From: an uncultured Bacteroidaceae bacterium
Lineage (GTDB): Bacteria; Bacteroidota; Bacteroidia; Bacteroidales; Bacteroidaceae
Assembly: GCA_904502185.1 (NCBI GenBank)
Contig: CAJGDX010000031.1
Location: 1-20,344, forward strand
DNA length: 20,344 nt
Direction: 5' to 3'
This document shows, piece after piece, positions 8,377 through 16,628 of this stretch. The first letter of the stretch is position 1. Each line of letters starts with the position of its first letter. The translations under genes were made by a program, and so were the position numbers. The notes under the pieces were generated by a model. It made no database searches, had not been told where the DNA came from, and saw nothing but the letters and a program-made list of their open reading frames with translations.

Positions 8377-8407
8377 CAAAAGTACGTTTTTTCCATCCTT
8401 CTGCAAA
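8377..8407 (-). promoter_or_regulatory. Promoter of the S41-like lipoprotein gene
   Basis: Read on the minus strand: TTTG (8404-8407), a 19-nt spacer, then TACTTTTG (8377-8384), a full match to the Bacteroidetes consensus. Transcription should start near 8370, which excludes the in-frame ATG at 8396 and supports translation from 8354. Confidence 0.8.
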
Positions 8408-8465
8408 CTCTTTTATAAAAAAGAAGCTGAAAGGTGAAAAACTTTACAAATAATCCGACTAAAGT

Positions 8466-8497
8466 AATGATTCGTAAACATTAATTTTATAACTTTG
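8466..8497 (+). promoter_or_regulatory. Promoter of nagA
   Basis: TAACTTTG at 8490-8497, followed by C, is a perfect -7 box. The -33 position (AATG, 8466-8469, spacer 20) is weak. Transcription would begin around 8503-8505, so the message has a short leader of about 20 nt before the ATG at 8526. A TTG start at 8505 would be essentially leaderless and is unlikely. Confidence 0.65.
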
Positions 8498-8525
8498 CAC
8501 TAATTTGAATATAAATCGTATAGCT

Positions 8526-9689
8526 ATGTTAACACAGATTATAAACGCAAAGATTCTCACACCTCAAGGATGGTTGAAAGATGGTTCGCTAATTATCAGA
8601 GACAACAAGATACTTGAGGTAACAAACTGCGACCTTGCAGTGGTTGGTGCTGAACTATTCGATGCTCGTGGTATGTACGTAGTACCCGGCGGTGTCGACA
8701 TTCACGTCCACGGTGGTGGCGGACGCGACTTTATGGAGGGTACAGAAGAGGCTTTCCGCACAGCCATAGCTGCTCACATGAAACATGGAACAACAAGTAT
8801 TTTCCCCACCCTTTCATCATCTACAATCCCTATGATTGAGGCAGCAGCAGAGACCTGTACCAAGATGATGAACGAACCAGACAGTCCTGTTCTTGGACTT
8901 CATCTCGAGGGACACTATCTGAATATGAAGATGGCAGGCGGTCAGATTCCCGAGAACATCAAGGATCCCGACCCCATGGAATATATCCCTTTGGTCGAAA
9001 AATGGGACTGTATCAAACGTTGGGATGCAGCTCCAGAACTTCCCGGTGCCATGCAGTTCGGAAAATACATTACAGCTAAAGGTATAATCGCCTCAGTAGC
9101 TCACACTCAGGCTGAGTTTGACGACATTCACACATCGTATGCGAACGGATTTACACATGCAACACACTTCTACAATGCAATGCCAGGATTCCACAAGCGT
9201 CGCGAATACAAGTATGAAGGTACAGTTGAGAGCATCTACCTGCACGATGACATGACTGTGGAGGTAGTAGCCGATGGTATCCACGTTCCTCCCACGATTC
9301 TGCGCCTTGTATACAAAGTCAAGGGTGTTGAACGCGCCTGCGTAATCACCGACGCTCTTGCCTGTGCAGCCAGCGACAGCAACACAGCATTCGACCCCAG
9401 AGTCATCATTGAAGATGGTGTTTGTAAACTTGCCGACCGTTCGGCTCTTGCAGGAAGTATTGCAACAATGGACCGTCTGATTCGTACATTGGTACAGAAA
9501 GCAGACATTCCTTTGGAGGACGCTGTACGTATGGCATCCGAAACACCAGCAAAAATCATGAATGTTTACGACCGCAAGGGTTCATTGCAGAAAGACAAGG
9601 ACGCCGACATCCTCATTCTCGACGAAGATTTGAAGATACGTGCCGTTTGGGCAATGGGTAAACTTGTCGAAGGTACACTCTCGCTTTAA
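8526..9689 (+). CDS. nagA: N-acetylglucosamine-6-phosphate deacetylase
   Basis: Removes the acetyl group from GlcNAc-6-phosphate to give glucosamine-6-phosphate, feeding amino sugars from peptidoglycan recycling or host glycans into glycolysis or wall synthesis. It has 387 residues from the ATG at 8526. The amidohydrolase fold shows the metal-binding HVH (His60, His62), HLEGHYLN with Glu128, His193 in VAHTQAEFDD, His214 in HATHFYNAMPG, the DGIHVPP substrate loop (250-256), and the general base Asp276 in VITDALACA. The stretch LAGSIATMDRLIRTLV and the C-terminal DKDADILILDEDL are also family-typical. It is transcribed alone, divergent from the S41-like lipoprotein gene, with its own terminator. 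No nagB or sugar transporter gene is adjacent. Confidence 0.95.
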   Translation: MLTQIINAKILTPQGWLKDGSLIIRDNKILEVTNCDLAVVGAELFDARGMYVVPGGVDIHVHGGGGRDFMEGTEEAFRTAIAAHMKHGTTSIFPTLSSSTIPMIEAAAETCTKMMNEPDSPVLGLHLEGHYLNMKMAGGQIPENIKDPDPMEYIPLVEKWDCIKRWDAAPELPGAMQFGKYITAKGIIASVAHTQAEFDDIHTSYANGFTHATHFYNAMPGFHKRREYKYEGTVESIYLHDDMTVEVVADGIHVPPTILRLVYKVKGVERACVITDALACAASDSNTAFDPRVIIEDGVCKLADRSALAGSIATMDRLIRTLVQKADIPLEDAVRMASETPAKIMNVYDRKGSLQKDKDADILILDEDLKIRAVWAMGKLVEGTLSL

Positions 9690-9709
9690 TACGAAAAACA
9701 TCTGAACAT

Positions 9710-9748
9710 AAATAGACTGCGCCCTTTCGAGGAGGGCACGGTCTATTT
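9710..9748 (+). terminator. Terminator of nagA
   Basis: Arms AAATAGACTGCGCCCT (9710-9725) and AGGGCACGGTCTATTT (9733-9748) pair over 16 positions with one wobble and one mismatch around a 7-nt loop, 20 bases after the nagA stop codon. Confidence 0.8.
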
Positions 9749-9789
9749 ACATTATAAGAAACCACCTTACGTCGTACATTGTTTTTAAA

Positions 9790-9797
9790 TATATTCG
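9790..9797 (+). promoter_or_regulatory. Possible -7 element of the first C10 protease gene
   Basis: TATATTCG resembles the TAnnTTTG box and lies 18 bases before the ATG at 9816. No TTTG occurs at the -33 distance. The gap between the nagA terminator and the ATG is only 67 bases, so the promoter must be in this stretch unless there is read-through. Confidence 0.3.
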
Positions 9798-9815
9798 AAA
9801 AACAAAACCTATTTT

Positions 9816-12800
9816 ATGAGAAAATTTTTACTATCCATCATGCTATTGTCCATGGCAGCATTTTCAATGGCACAACAGCGCACAGAAGCTGATGCTGCTG
9901 TAATAGCTAAAAAATTCATGCAGAACAACGGCTATGAGTTCAACATAACCAAGTCTGCCAGAATCAACAAAGTCCGCACAGAGAAAGCCGGCGAAATTAC
10001 CCCCTACTATATCTTCAACGACACACGCAAGGGTGGTTTTGTGATTGTAGGCGGCCAGGAAGCCATGACTGACATCCTCGCATACTCTGATGAAGAGTGC
10101 TTCGACATCGAGGATATGGCACCTGCAGCAGCAAAATGGCTGGAAGTATATGCACAATGTGCAATTGTCGCAGCAGAGAACCCCGAAAAATCGATGGCCC
10201 AGAAAAGAGCTGCTACAAAGAGTAGCTTCTCGCTCCGTCAGAATATCGAGCCTCTTCTTGGCGAAATAAAATACAATCAAAGCACACCCTACAACAAGAT
10301 GTGCCCTGTTCTCAAAGTAAAGCAAGGCAACACTGTAAATACAGGCAATGCACTCACCGGTTGTACACAGACAGCACAAGCCATGGTTATGCGTTACTGG
10401 AAATGGCCCGAGCGCCCCATTGGTAACAGATCGTACACCTTCTCCTACAATTCTTCATCCAGTCAGATAAGCCAGATGACACTTTCGATAGACTACGACG
10501 AGGAAGCACCCTACGAATGGGACAAGATACTTCCCCGCTACGAAGGTCACGACTACACCGAAGAGCAGGCTAATGCCATTGCCCGTCTGATGTACCACTG
10601 CGGTGTAGCCAATAGTGCCGAATACGGTCTTTCCATCACCAACGCCGGAATCAATCACAATGGATTCGTCGATTATTTTTCATACGCAGACGACATTGTT
10701 GTTGACAGCTATACATTATATCGAGATAAGCCCAACGGTGACAACGATTTCCGTGCGTCACTCATCAATGAAGTTACGCAGGGACGCCCCATTCTGGCAG
10801 GCGGTTGGAGCGAAGACCGTACAGGCGGTCACTACTATGTAATCGACGGATACGACCTCAACTCAATGCTGCACTTCAACCTTGGTTGGAATGGTTCCAG
10901 CAACGGATATTATCAGGTCACTCCTGTTCCCCAGGTTCCTTACGGCTATGACATGTACGTTGTAAGACACATCCACCCCGAAGGTCGCCTTACTCCATCA
11001 AGCCCCATGCGCAATGTAGTAGTTGAGGCAGCCATCGGTGAGTTCAACGCTCAGTCGTCAAATATCAACAGCGCTCTTAAGGCACTTGAAGAGGAGAAGA
11101 AATATGCCGAGAGCATTATCTGCATCCTGACCGGCGGCACAGAAGCAGATGCCGAGAATCACCTCACCGGACTCAGCAGCATAGAGGGTGTACTCATAGA
11201 CCGTCGCGACACTGTAACCGGCAGAATCTCCCGCACCGCAGTTGAAGATGTATATAGCAAACACCTCAACGCAGACGCTCCTGCTAACATCGACATTGAC
11301 GCCATGTTCGCATCGAATAACAGCATCAAAGTCTCTGTCTCAAGCATTTTCCCTAACGACATCCAAAATGCCGACTACCGTTATGTATTTGTATACACCG
11401 AGGACAATGTAAAAATCAATAACGCGATCTACAACAATGTAGCAAGAGGCAGATACCCCGACAACCAAGGTTATGAAAATTCACTTCCATCAACCATAGA
11501 GAAAGACAAAGAGTATATTTTTGAAAAAGATATACCCCTTCCTTCCACAATCAGCAACATCAACAATACCGCTCTCATTGTGATGATGGTAGATGGAAAG
11601 AGCGGCGAGATTGTCAATGCCAACATCGTCGACTTGAAACAGGTGAACGCATGGCGCGAGAAGCAACGCCCATCATTCTACAACGACGGCAAACTGCTTG
11701 CCTCAGAAACAACAATCGAGACATTCGTATTCGACGAGGAGAAGAGCCGCATGGTGTTCCCTGTAAAACTCAACAACCCTCTGTACGAACCTATGGAGGT
11801 GGAGATAATAGCAGAAGAAATTGAACTTGGCGAAAATGCAGAAATACAACTTGGTGAAACACCCGACACAGATGCTCTTTTATACACCCTTGCTCCCCAC
11901 TGCGTCGACAGCACCCTGATGCTTTACCTCAACATCAGCGACAAGTTCAAAAGTTCAAAATCTACTGTAAAACTCGCCGTATTCTACAAAGAGAGATATG
12001 TGATAGAGCAGACTGTAAATTTCGACTTTATTGAATCGGCAAAAGGTACCAATGCATTCACTGTTCGCGTAACAGGCACGCTTGATAAACTTGTCCCCAA
12101 AGATGTAGCCGACACCCTGACAACAATCTCCCTTGCGGGACGTCTTTCAGGAAAAGATATAGCCTTCATCCGCGATAGCATCTCTCCTGACGTGATAGAC
12201 CTTACAAGTGCAAGCATCGTTGAAGGTCCGGGGCTGTACTATGGCGACTACACGACAGAAAACAACATCATCGGCATGAGAATGTTCTATAACATGAAGG
12301 CCAATAAAATTGTACTTCCCGAAACAGCACAAAAGATTGGCAACTACGCCTTCTACAATAGCACAAAACTGACAAAGGTGGTTCTTGGAAACAAAACAAC
12401 CGCAATCGGTAACTATGCATTCAGCGGCTGTACAGCACTTGAACGAATAACAATCCCAGCAAGTGTTAAAGAGATTGGACGCACAGCATTCAAAGATTGC
12501 CCCATAGTATGCGTCATCTGCGAGAGCGAGACACCCGCAAATGCAACTGCAAAAGCATTCGACACCAACACAATTGCCAATGCAACACTTGTCGTACCCA
12601 CAGAGGCAGCAGTCGAAGCATACAAAGCGGCAAACGTATGGAAGAGCTTCGGCAACATCATCAGTTACGACAACTACCTTACAAACATCGCACCCACAAC
12701 AGCAAATGCTGATGTTACAGTGAAAAATGGCAACATTGTTGTGGCAGAGGATGCAGATGTAGCAATCTACACATTTGCTGGCAAGCTCGTAGCCAAAGGT

Positions 12801-12878
12801 GGTGCAGGCGAATATACACTTCCCTCAGGCAAATACATTGTAAAAGTTGGAAGCAAAGTTGTAAAAGTACAGTTCTAA
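9816..12878 (+). CDS. Secreted C10 cysteine protease with BspA-type LRRs and type IX-like tail (paralog 1)
   Basis: A 1020-residue secreted protease of the streptopain/interpain family. Order of parts: signal peptide (1-19, ending FSMA); an inhibitory Spi-type propeptide (about 20-140) containing GGFVIVGGQEAM; and the C10 catalytic domain (about 141-385). The catalytic domain has Gln155 in IKYNQSTPYN, nucleophile Cys183 in LTGCTQTAQAM, His339 in GGHYYVIDGYD, and HFNLGWNGSSNGYY (353-366). A long middle region of about 430 residues is not recognised but is probably beta-rich. LRR_5 (BspA-like) repeats follow (about 832-945), including IGNYAFY and FSGCTALERITIPASVKEIG. The last 41 residues (AIYTFAGKLVAKG, YTLPSGKYIVKVG) resemble a type IX secretion sorting domain. 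Expected site: cell surface or exterior. SpeB has a Trp after the active-site Asn; here it is Leu356. A close paralog lies at 16629. Confidence 0.9.
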   Translation: MRKFLLSIMLLSMAAFSMAQQRTEADAAVIAKKFMQNNGYEFNITKSARINKVRTEKAGEITPYYIFNDTRKGGFVIVGGQEAMTDILAYSDEECFDIEDMAPAAAKWLEVYAQCAIVAAENPEKSMAQKRAATKSSFSLRQNIEPLLGEIKYNQSTPYNKMCPVLKVKQGNTVNTGNALTGCTQTAQAMVMRYWKWPERPIGNRSYTFSYNSSSSQISQMTLSIDYDEEAPYEWDKILPRYEGHDYTEEQANAIARLMYHCGVANSAEYGLSITNAGINHNGFVDYFSYADDIVVDSYTLYRDKPNGDNDFRASLINEVTQGRPILAGGWSEDRTGGHYYVIDGYDLNSMLHFNLGWNGSSNGYYQVTPVPQVPYGYDMYVVRHIHPEGRLTPSSPMRNVVVEAAIGEFNAQSSNINSALKALEEEKKYAESIICILTGGTEADAENHLTGLSSIEGVLIDRRDTVTGRISRTAVEDVYSKHLNADAPANIDIDAMFASNNSIKVSVSSIFPNDIQNADYRYVFVYTEDNVKINNAIYNNVARGRYPDNQGYENSLPSTIEKDKEYIFEKDIPLPSTISNINNTALIVMMVDGKSGEIVNANIVDLKQVNAWREKQRPSFYNDGKLLASETTIETFVFDEEKSRMVFPVKLNNPLYEPMEVEIIAEEIELGENAEIQLGETPDTDALLYTLAPHCVDSTLMLYLNISDKFKSSKSTVKLAVFYKERYVIEQTVNFDFIESAKGTNAFTVRVTGTLDKLVPKDVADTLTTISLAGRLSGKDIAFIRDSISPDVIDLTSASIVEGPGLYYGDYTTENNIIGMRMFYNMKANKIVLPETAQKIGNYAFYNSTKLTKVVLGNKTTAIGNYAFSGCTALERITIPASVKEIGRTAFKDCPIVCVICESETPANATAKAFDTNTIANATLVVPTEAAVEAYKAANVWKSFGNIISYDNYLTNIAPTTANADVTVKNGNIVVAEDADVAIYTFAGKLVAKGGAGEYTLPSGKYIVKVGSKVVKVQF

Positions 12879-12897
12879 CAATCACTGAATAACCTTT

Positions 12898-12943
12898 ATT
12901 TGCAAGGCATTGTATCCGTCGGATACAATGCCTTGCAAATTTT
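12898..12943 (+). terminator. Terminator after C10 protease paralog 1
   Basis: A perfect 20-bp stem, ATTTGCAAGGCATTGTATCC (12898-12917) with its complement at 12921-12940, closes on GTC and is followed by TTT. It starts 19 bases after the stop codon. Confidence 0.88.
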
Positions 12944-13061
12944 AAATACGCCCCCTGCGTCCACATACAACACCTTCAGTTCAAAAGAAATTTTCCGAGA
13001 GCTGCAAACATCCTCTAACAATCCATCAAAAAAATTGTTATTGTAAAGAAACGAAAGAGTG

Positions 13062-14381
13062 ATGGAAAAAGCAAACCTCGCAAAGAGTCTTAACGACAAA
13101 ATAATCGAAACACTTCGACATGCCGGCATTCCCGAAATAATAATAGAACAGATTGACACAATCATATATTTTGCGACAATACTCATTGTGGCATACATAG
13201 CCGGCTGGCTCACGCATCTGCTGACAACAAATATCATCCGTCGCATACAGAAGCACAAGCAGTACACCCTTCTGGGAAAGTTGATGGAGTTCAACGCCCT
13301 CAAACGACTCTCTACCATCATTCCACCACTGGTAATACTATCATTATTGCCGGTTACATTCACCGAAAAATCACGCTTTATAAATATTGTTGAAAATATC
13401 ACATGGATATATTTCACAATAGCAACCATACGTTCGCTGACAGCACTGTTCTCCTCCATTGGAGACGCCGCATACAGCAACAAGAAATATCACGACAAAC
13501 CCATAAAAGGGTTCATACAGACAACAAAAATCATCACCTACATCATAGGAGCCATCATCATTATATCCATCCTCACAAACAAGTCGCCATTCTACCTGAT
13601 AGGCGGTCTCGGTGCCTTTGCAGCTGTCCTCATGCTTATATTCAAAGACTCCATAATGGGATTCGTCAGCGGAATACTGCTGCTCGAGAACGACATGATA
13701 CATCTTGGCGACTGGATAGAGATGCCCGGCAGCGCCATCAACGGGACGGTAACAGACATTTCGCTGACAATTGTAAAGGTAACGAATTTTGACAACACAA
13801 TAGTAACCATACCCCCTTACTCGCTCATCAGCGGCAGTTTCGTCAACTGGCGTGCAATGAGCGAAAGTGGCGGACGACGCATCATGCGCGGATATACCAT
13901 AAAGAGCGACAATATTAAAATCTGCACTCCGGAATTTCTTGAAAAGATAAGAAACTTCACACCCGAAATGGAGCGTTTCATCGACAGCATGAAAAACCCG
14001 GAAAAAGAGATTCTCAGCGAGGAGGAAAAGAAATATGGAACCACCGACACCAATCTTGGACTCTTCCGCGCATACCTCACATACTACCTCAAGAGCCATC
14101 CTTCGCTCCACAAAAACATGCTCACCATGGTACGCACACTGCCACCGACCGAATATGGTCTTCCACTGCAAATATACTGCTTTACCAACGACACCAACTG
14201 GAGCCACTACGAAAGCATACAATCCGAAATAATGGAACACCTTGCAGCCACCATGCCGGTTTTCGAACTGCTCCCCTACCAGTCAAGTTCCTCGCACGAC
14301 TCCATGATAAACGGGCTTGTGGAACGTGGCTTCGCAATAGAGAAAATCAATGGAATACCCGTTGGTTCGCTGCCGAAATAG
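13062..14381 (+). CDS. MscS-family mechanosensitive ion channel (YbdG-like)
   Basis: A 439-residue inner-membrane protein, probably a pressure-release channel opened by membrane tension during osmotic downshock. About five transmembrane segments occupy residues 30-200. The last is the Gly/Ala-rich pore helix (IGGLGAFAAVLMLIFKDSIMGFVSGILLL, about 180-210), which runs into the conserved MscS beta-domain DMIHLGDWIEMPG and GTVTDISLTIVKVTNFDNTIVTIPPYSLI. The C-terminal part, with SFVNWRAM and LPLQIYCFTNDTNW, is typical of the YbdG/MscM subgroup, not of short MscS. A GTG at 13059 sits directly before the ATG at 13062; I prefer the ATG. It follows the C10 gene after a strong terminator, and its own promoter is not obvious. 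Confidence 0.88.
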   Translation: MEKANLAKSLNDKIIETLRHAGIPEIIIEQIDTIIYFATILIVAYIAGWLTHLLTTNIIRRIQKHKQYTLLGKLMEFNALKRLSTIIPPLVILSLLPVTFTEKSRFINIVENITWIYFTIATIRSLTALFSSIGDAAYSNKKYHDKPIKGFIQTTKIITYIIGAIIIISILTNKSPFYLIGGLGAFAAVLMLIFKDSIMGFVSGILLLENDMIHLGDWIEMPGSAINGTVTDISLTIVKVTNFDNTIVTIPPYSLISGSFVNWRAMSESGGRRIMRGYTIKSDNIKICTPEFLEKIRNFTPEMERFIDSMKNPEKEILSEEEKKYGTTDTNLGLFRAYLTYYLKSHPSLHKNMLTMVRTLPPTEYGLPLQIYCFTNDTNWSHYESIQSEIMEHLAATMPVFELLPYQSSSSHDSMINGLVERGFAIEKINGIPVGSLPK

Positions 14382-14430
14382 ACAAAAATCATAACAAAAT
14401 AGCCGTTAAGAAAAAATAATTTTATATATT

Positions 14431-14462
14431 TTTCCCACAAACGAAAAAAAGCATTTACTTTG
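14431..14462 (+). promoter_or_regulatory. Promoter of the CoA-ligase/ACT operon
   Basis: TTTC (14431-14434), a 20-nt spacer and TTACTTTG (14455-14462, followed by C) fit the Bacteroidetes promoter with one mismatch in each box. Transcription would start near 14469, about 50 nt before the ATG at 14520. Confidence 0.55.
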
Positions 14463-14519
14463 CAACTGATCAAGTAATTTAAAAAACTCAATGTCAAACG
14501 GACAATAAAACACAGAACA

Positions 14520-15827
14520 ATGACAAAGTACTGGAATAAGCAGGTCGAATGCATGAGTAGAGAGGAGATGCGTCGTCTGCAAAGCGAAAGACTTGTAAAA
14601 ATGGTTGAACACGTCTACAACGATTCGACCTATTATCGTAAACGCATGGACGAATGTGGTGTAAAGCCACAGGACATACGCAGTATCGACGACATATCAA
14701 AACTGCCTTTCACCACAAAGCAGGATTTGCGTGACAACTACCCATTCGGACTCTTCTGTGTCCCCATGGACGAGATTGTACGTCTGCACGCATCATCAGG
14801 AACAACAGGTAAGCCTATCGTTGCCGGATACACAAAAGGCGACCTAGAGATGTGGAGCGAAGTTACAGCACGCTCTCTCATGGCAGCCGGTGTAACAAAA
14901 GAGGACATCATGCAGGTGTCATATGGTTACGGACTCTTCACCGGAGGTCTCGGCGCACACGACGGCGGAACATTGCTGGGCGCTTCAATAGTACCTACCG
15001 GCAGCGGAAACACTGAAAAACAGATAACCCTGATGCACGACTTTGGCAGCACAGTACTTGCTTGTACCCCATCATACGCACTTTACATAGCCGACGCAAT
15101 CAAAAAGAGCGGCTACGACATAAATGACTTCAAACTGAAAATCGGAGTATTCGGTGCAGAACCCTGGACCGACTCAATGCGTCGCGAAATAGAGGAGAAA
15201 CTCAATCTCAAAGCATACGACATATATGGTCTGACAGAGATGTGCGGTCCCGGTGTCGGTTGCGAATGTGAGTGTCAGAATGGTACCCACCTGTGGGAGG
15301 ACCACTTCTACCCCGAAATCATCGACCCCGAGACACTGGAGCCCCTGCCTCCCGGCGAAAAAGGCGAGCTCGTGTTTACCAACCTCACCAAATGGGGTAT
15401 GCCAATGATACGCTATCGCACACGCGACCTCACTACACTCCACTACGAAACCTGTGAATGTGGACGAACAGCTGTTAGAATGAGTAAAATTCTGGGACGC
15501 AGCGACGACATGCTCATCATTCGTGGTGTAAACGTATTCCCCTCTACAATCGAAAGCATCATACTCGAATTCCCCGAATGTGAGCCCTACTACATGATAG
15601 AGGTTGATCGCGTTAACAACACCGACACGTTCGACATACAGGTCGAAGTCAAACCGGAATTCTACACCGACCGCATCACCGAACTTGCAGCGCTGAAAAA
15701 ACGCATCACAGCAAGAGTACAAAGTGTGGTAGGAATTTCGCCCAACATCAAGATTGTGGAGCCTAACACCATAGAGCGCAGCATGGGCAAGGCAAAACAT
15801 GCAATCGACCGCCGTAAGTTTGTATAG
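14520..15827 (+). CDS. paaK: Phenylacetate-CoA ligase-like aryl-acid adenylating enzyme
   Basis: An ANL-superfamily enzyme of 435 residues, the standard length for the PaaK family. It is expected to activate phenylacetate or a related aryl acid with ATP and join it to CoA in the cytoplasm. Motifs in order: the ATP-binding P-loop SSGTTGKP (92-99), YGYGLFTGGLGAH (about 140-152), YDIYGLTEMCGPGVG, YRTRDLT, the hinge and C-terminal lid ILGRSDDMLIIRGVNVFPS, and the terminal GKAKHAIDRR with candidate catalytic Lys424. A Cys pattern (CECEC, then CECGR) matches the structural cysteines of many anaerobic PaaK relatives. It is followed 28 bases later by a tandem ACT protein. This pair is common in anaerobes, where it often sits with indolepyruvate:ferredoxin oxidoreductase genes, absent here. 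The substrate is inferred, since the family also takes indoleacetate and hydroxyphenylacetate. Confidence 0.88.
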   Translation: MTKYWNKQVECMSREEMRRLQSERLVKMVEHVYNDSTYYRKRMDECGVKPQDIRSIDDISKLPFTTKQDLRDNYPFGLFCVPMDEIVRLHASSGTTGKPIVAGYTKGDLEMWSEVTARSLMAAGVTKEDIMQVSYGYGLFTGGLGAHDGGTLLGASIVPTGSGNTEKQITLMHDFGSTVLACTPSYALYIADAIKKSGYDINDFKLKIGVFGAEPWTDSMRREIEEKLNLKAYDIYGLTEMCGPGVGCECECQNGTHLWEDHFYPEIIDPETLEPLPPGEKGELVFTNLTKWGMPMIRYRTRDLTTLHYETCECGRTAVRMSKILGRSDDMLIIRGVNVFPSTIESIILEFPECEPYYMIEVDRVNNTDTFDIQVEVKPEFYTDRITELAALKKRITARVQSVVGISPNIKIVEPNTIERSMGKAKHAIDRRKFV

Positions 15828-15855
15828 ACGTTTCACCTTCAAAAAACATAATGCC

Positions 15856-16281
15856 ATGTTAATAAAACAATTATCAGTATTCTTGGAGAACCGTCTGGGA
15901 CGATTCAGCCAAGTGGCAAAAATCCTTAGCGAAGCAGGAATCAACATGAAGGCGTTTACTGTATCCGAAAATGCCGAGTTTGGAGTGCTGCACCTCATCG
16001 TGTCCGACCCCGACAAAGCATGTGCAATGCTGCGCGAAAAGAGTTTTGCAGCAAGCCTCAATGATGTAATCTGCATACAATGCCCCGATGTTCCCGGTGC
16101 ACTCGAAGTGGCGCTTGCTGCCATCACCGAAGCCGGAATTTCCATCGAATACATGTACGCATTTGCACAGGGTGCAACAGCCAGCATCATCATTCGTCCC
16201 AACAACCTCGAAAAGTGTATCGAGGTGCTGAGCGAGAAACAATTCACAACATTGACACAGGAGGGACTTAACAAAATCTAA
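15856..16281 (+). CDS. Tandem ACT-domain protein (amino-acid-binding regulator)
   Basis: A 141-residue cytoplasmic protein made of two ACT domains and nothing else. The first runs about 3-70 (IKQLSVFLENRLGRFSQVAKIL followed by AGINMKAFTV), the second about 71-138 (CPDVPGALEVALAAITEAGISIEYMY). ACT pairs usually bind an amino acid at the domain interface. Its fixed place behind PaaK-like genes suggests it senses an aromatic or related amino acid for that pathway, but this is inference. I chose the ATG at 15856 because the ACT fold begins at once. An in-frame ATG at 15799 would lie inside the end of the CoA-ligase gene and add a basic, unconserved tail. It shares an operon with paaK and ends at a strong terminator. 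Confidence 0.85.
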   Translation: MLIKQLSVFLENRLGRFSQVAKILSEAGINMKAFTVSENAEFGVLHLIVSDPDKACAMLREKSFAASLNDVICIQCPDVPGALEVALAAITEAGISIEYMYAFAQGATASIIIRPNNLEKCIEVLSEKQFTTLTQEGLNKI

Positions 16282-16300
16282 ATCCCTGCGATATACTCTA

Positions 16301-16335
16301 AAAAGCCGGTCAGATTTCAAGTCTGACCGGCTTTT
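16301..16335 (+). terminator. Terminator of the paaK-ACT operon
   Basis: AAAAGCCGGTCAGA (16301-16314), a 7-nt loop and TCTGACCGGCTTTT (16322-16335) form a 14-bp perfect, GC-rich stem ending in TTTT, 19 bases after the ACT gene stop codon. Confidence 0.93.
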
Positions 16336-16545
16336 GTTATTCATAAACCAGCAACGATTAAATCTTGAAAAAGAGGAGGGAGAGCAGCTTCCCCAATCAA
16401 CAAAATTAACAAAATATCCTATATATCGCACACACCCTTTAAGTACAATAGCACAAGAAAAAGAGACCGCTCGGCAATTAAACAACAACAATCTACGCAA
16501 AAAACAAAAATTAACACCAACGCGCCTCATTTAGCCTTAAATAAA
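16336..16545. other. Non-coding stretch without recognised features
   Basis: About 210 A-rich bases between the paaK-ACT terminator and the promoter of the second C10 gene. A short plus-strand open frame (16334-16534) starts inside the terminator and has low-complexity Asn/Gln/Lys content, so I do not call it. I see no hairpin of note. Confidence 0.6.
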
Positions 16546-16576
16546 TTTGCCTAATAAGTGTAGAATTGTAACTTTG
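16546..16576 (+). promoter_or_regulatory. Promoter of C10 protease paralog 2
   Basis: TTTG (16546-16549), a 19-nt spacer and TAACTTTG (16569-16576, followed by C) give a perfect match to the Bacteroidetes consensus. The expected leader is about 46 nt to the ATG at 16629. It is a much better match than the sequence upstream of paralog 1. Confidence 0.82.
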
Positions 16577-16628
16577 CAACAACAATTTGCATAACTCTGC
16601 AATCAAATAACAACCAATAACTCTATTT

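Noticed and set aside
12941..13061. Search for a promoter before the MscS-family gene, including a 6-bp inverted repeat AACAAT/ATTGTT
   Set aside because: No TTTG/TAnnTTTG pair at proper spacing, and a 6-bp repeat in AT-rich DNA is not significant.
13371..14240. Minus-strand open frame of 289 codons opposite the MscS-family gene
   Set aside because: Composition (Val, Tyr, Cys, Gly runs) is typical of a shadow frame; the sense strand encodes a clear channel protein.
15799..15855. Upstream in-frame ATG extending the ACT protein by 19 residues
   Set aside because: It would begin inside the paaK coding end and adds an unconserved basic tail; the ATG at 15856 starts right at the ACT fold.
15174..16274. 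Long minus-strand open frame (366 codons) opposite paaK and the ACT gene
   Set aside because: Cys/Ser-rich, has no family pattern or promoter, and lies antisense to two well-recognised genes; explained by codon bias of the real genes.
16334..16534. Small plus-strand frame (66 codons) before the second C10 gene
   Set aside because: Starts inside the paaK-ACT terminator, is low-complexity Asn/Gln/Lys, and has no promoter.
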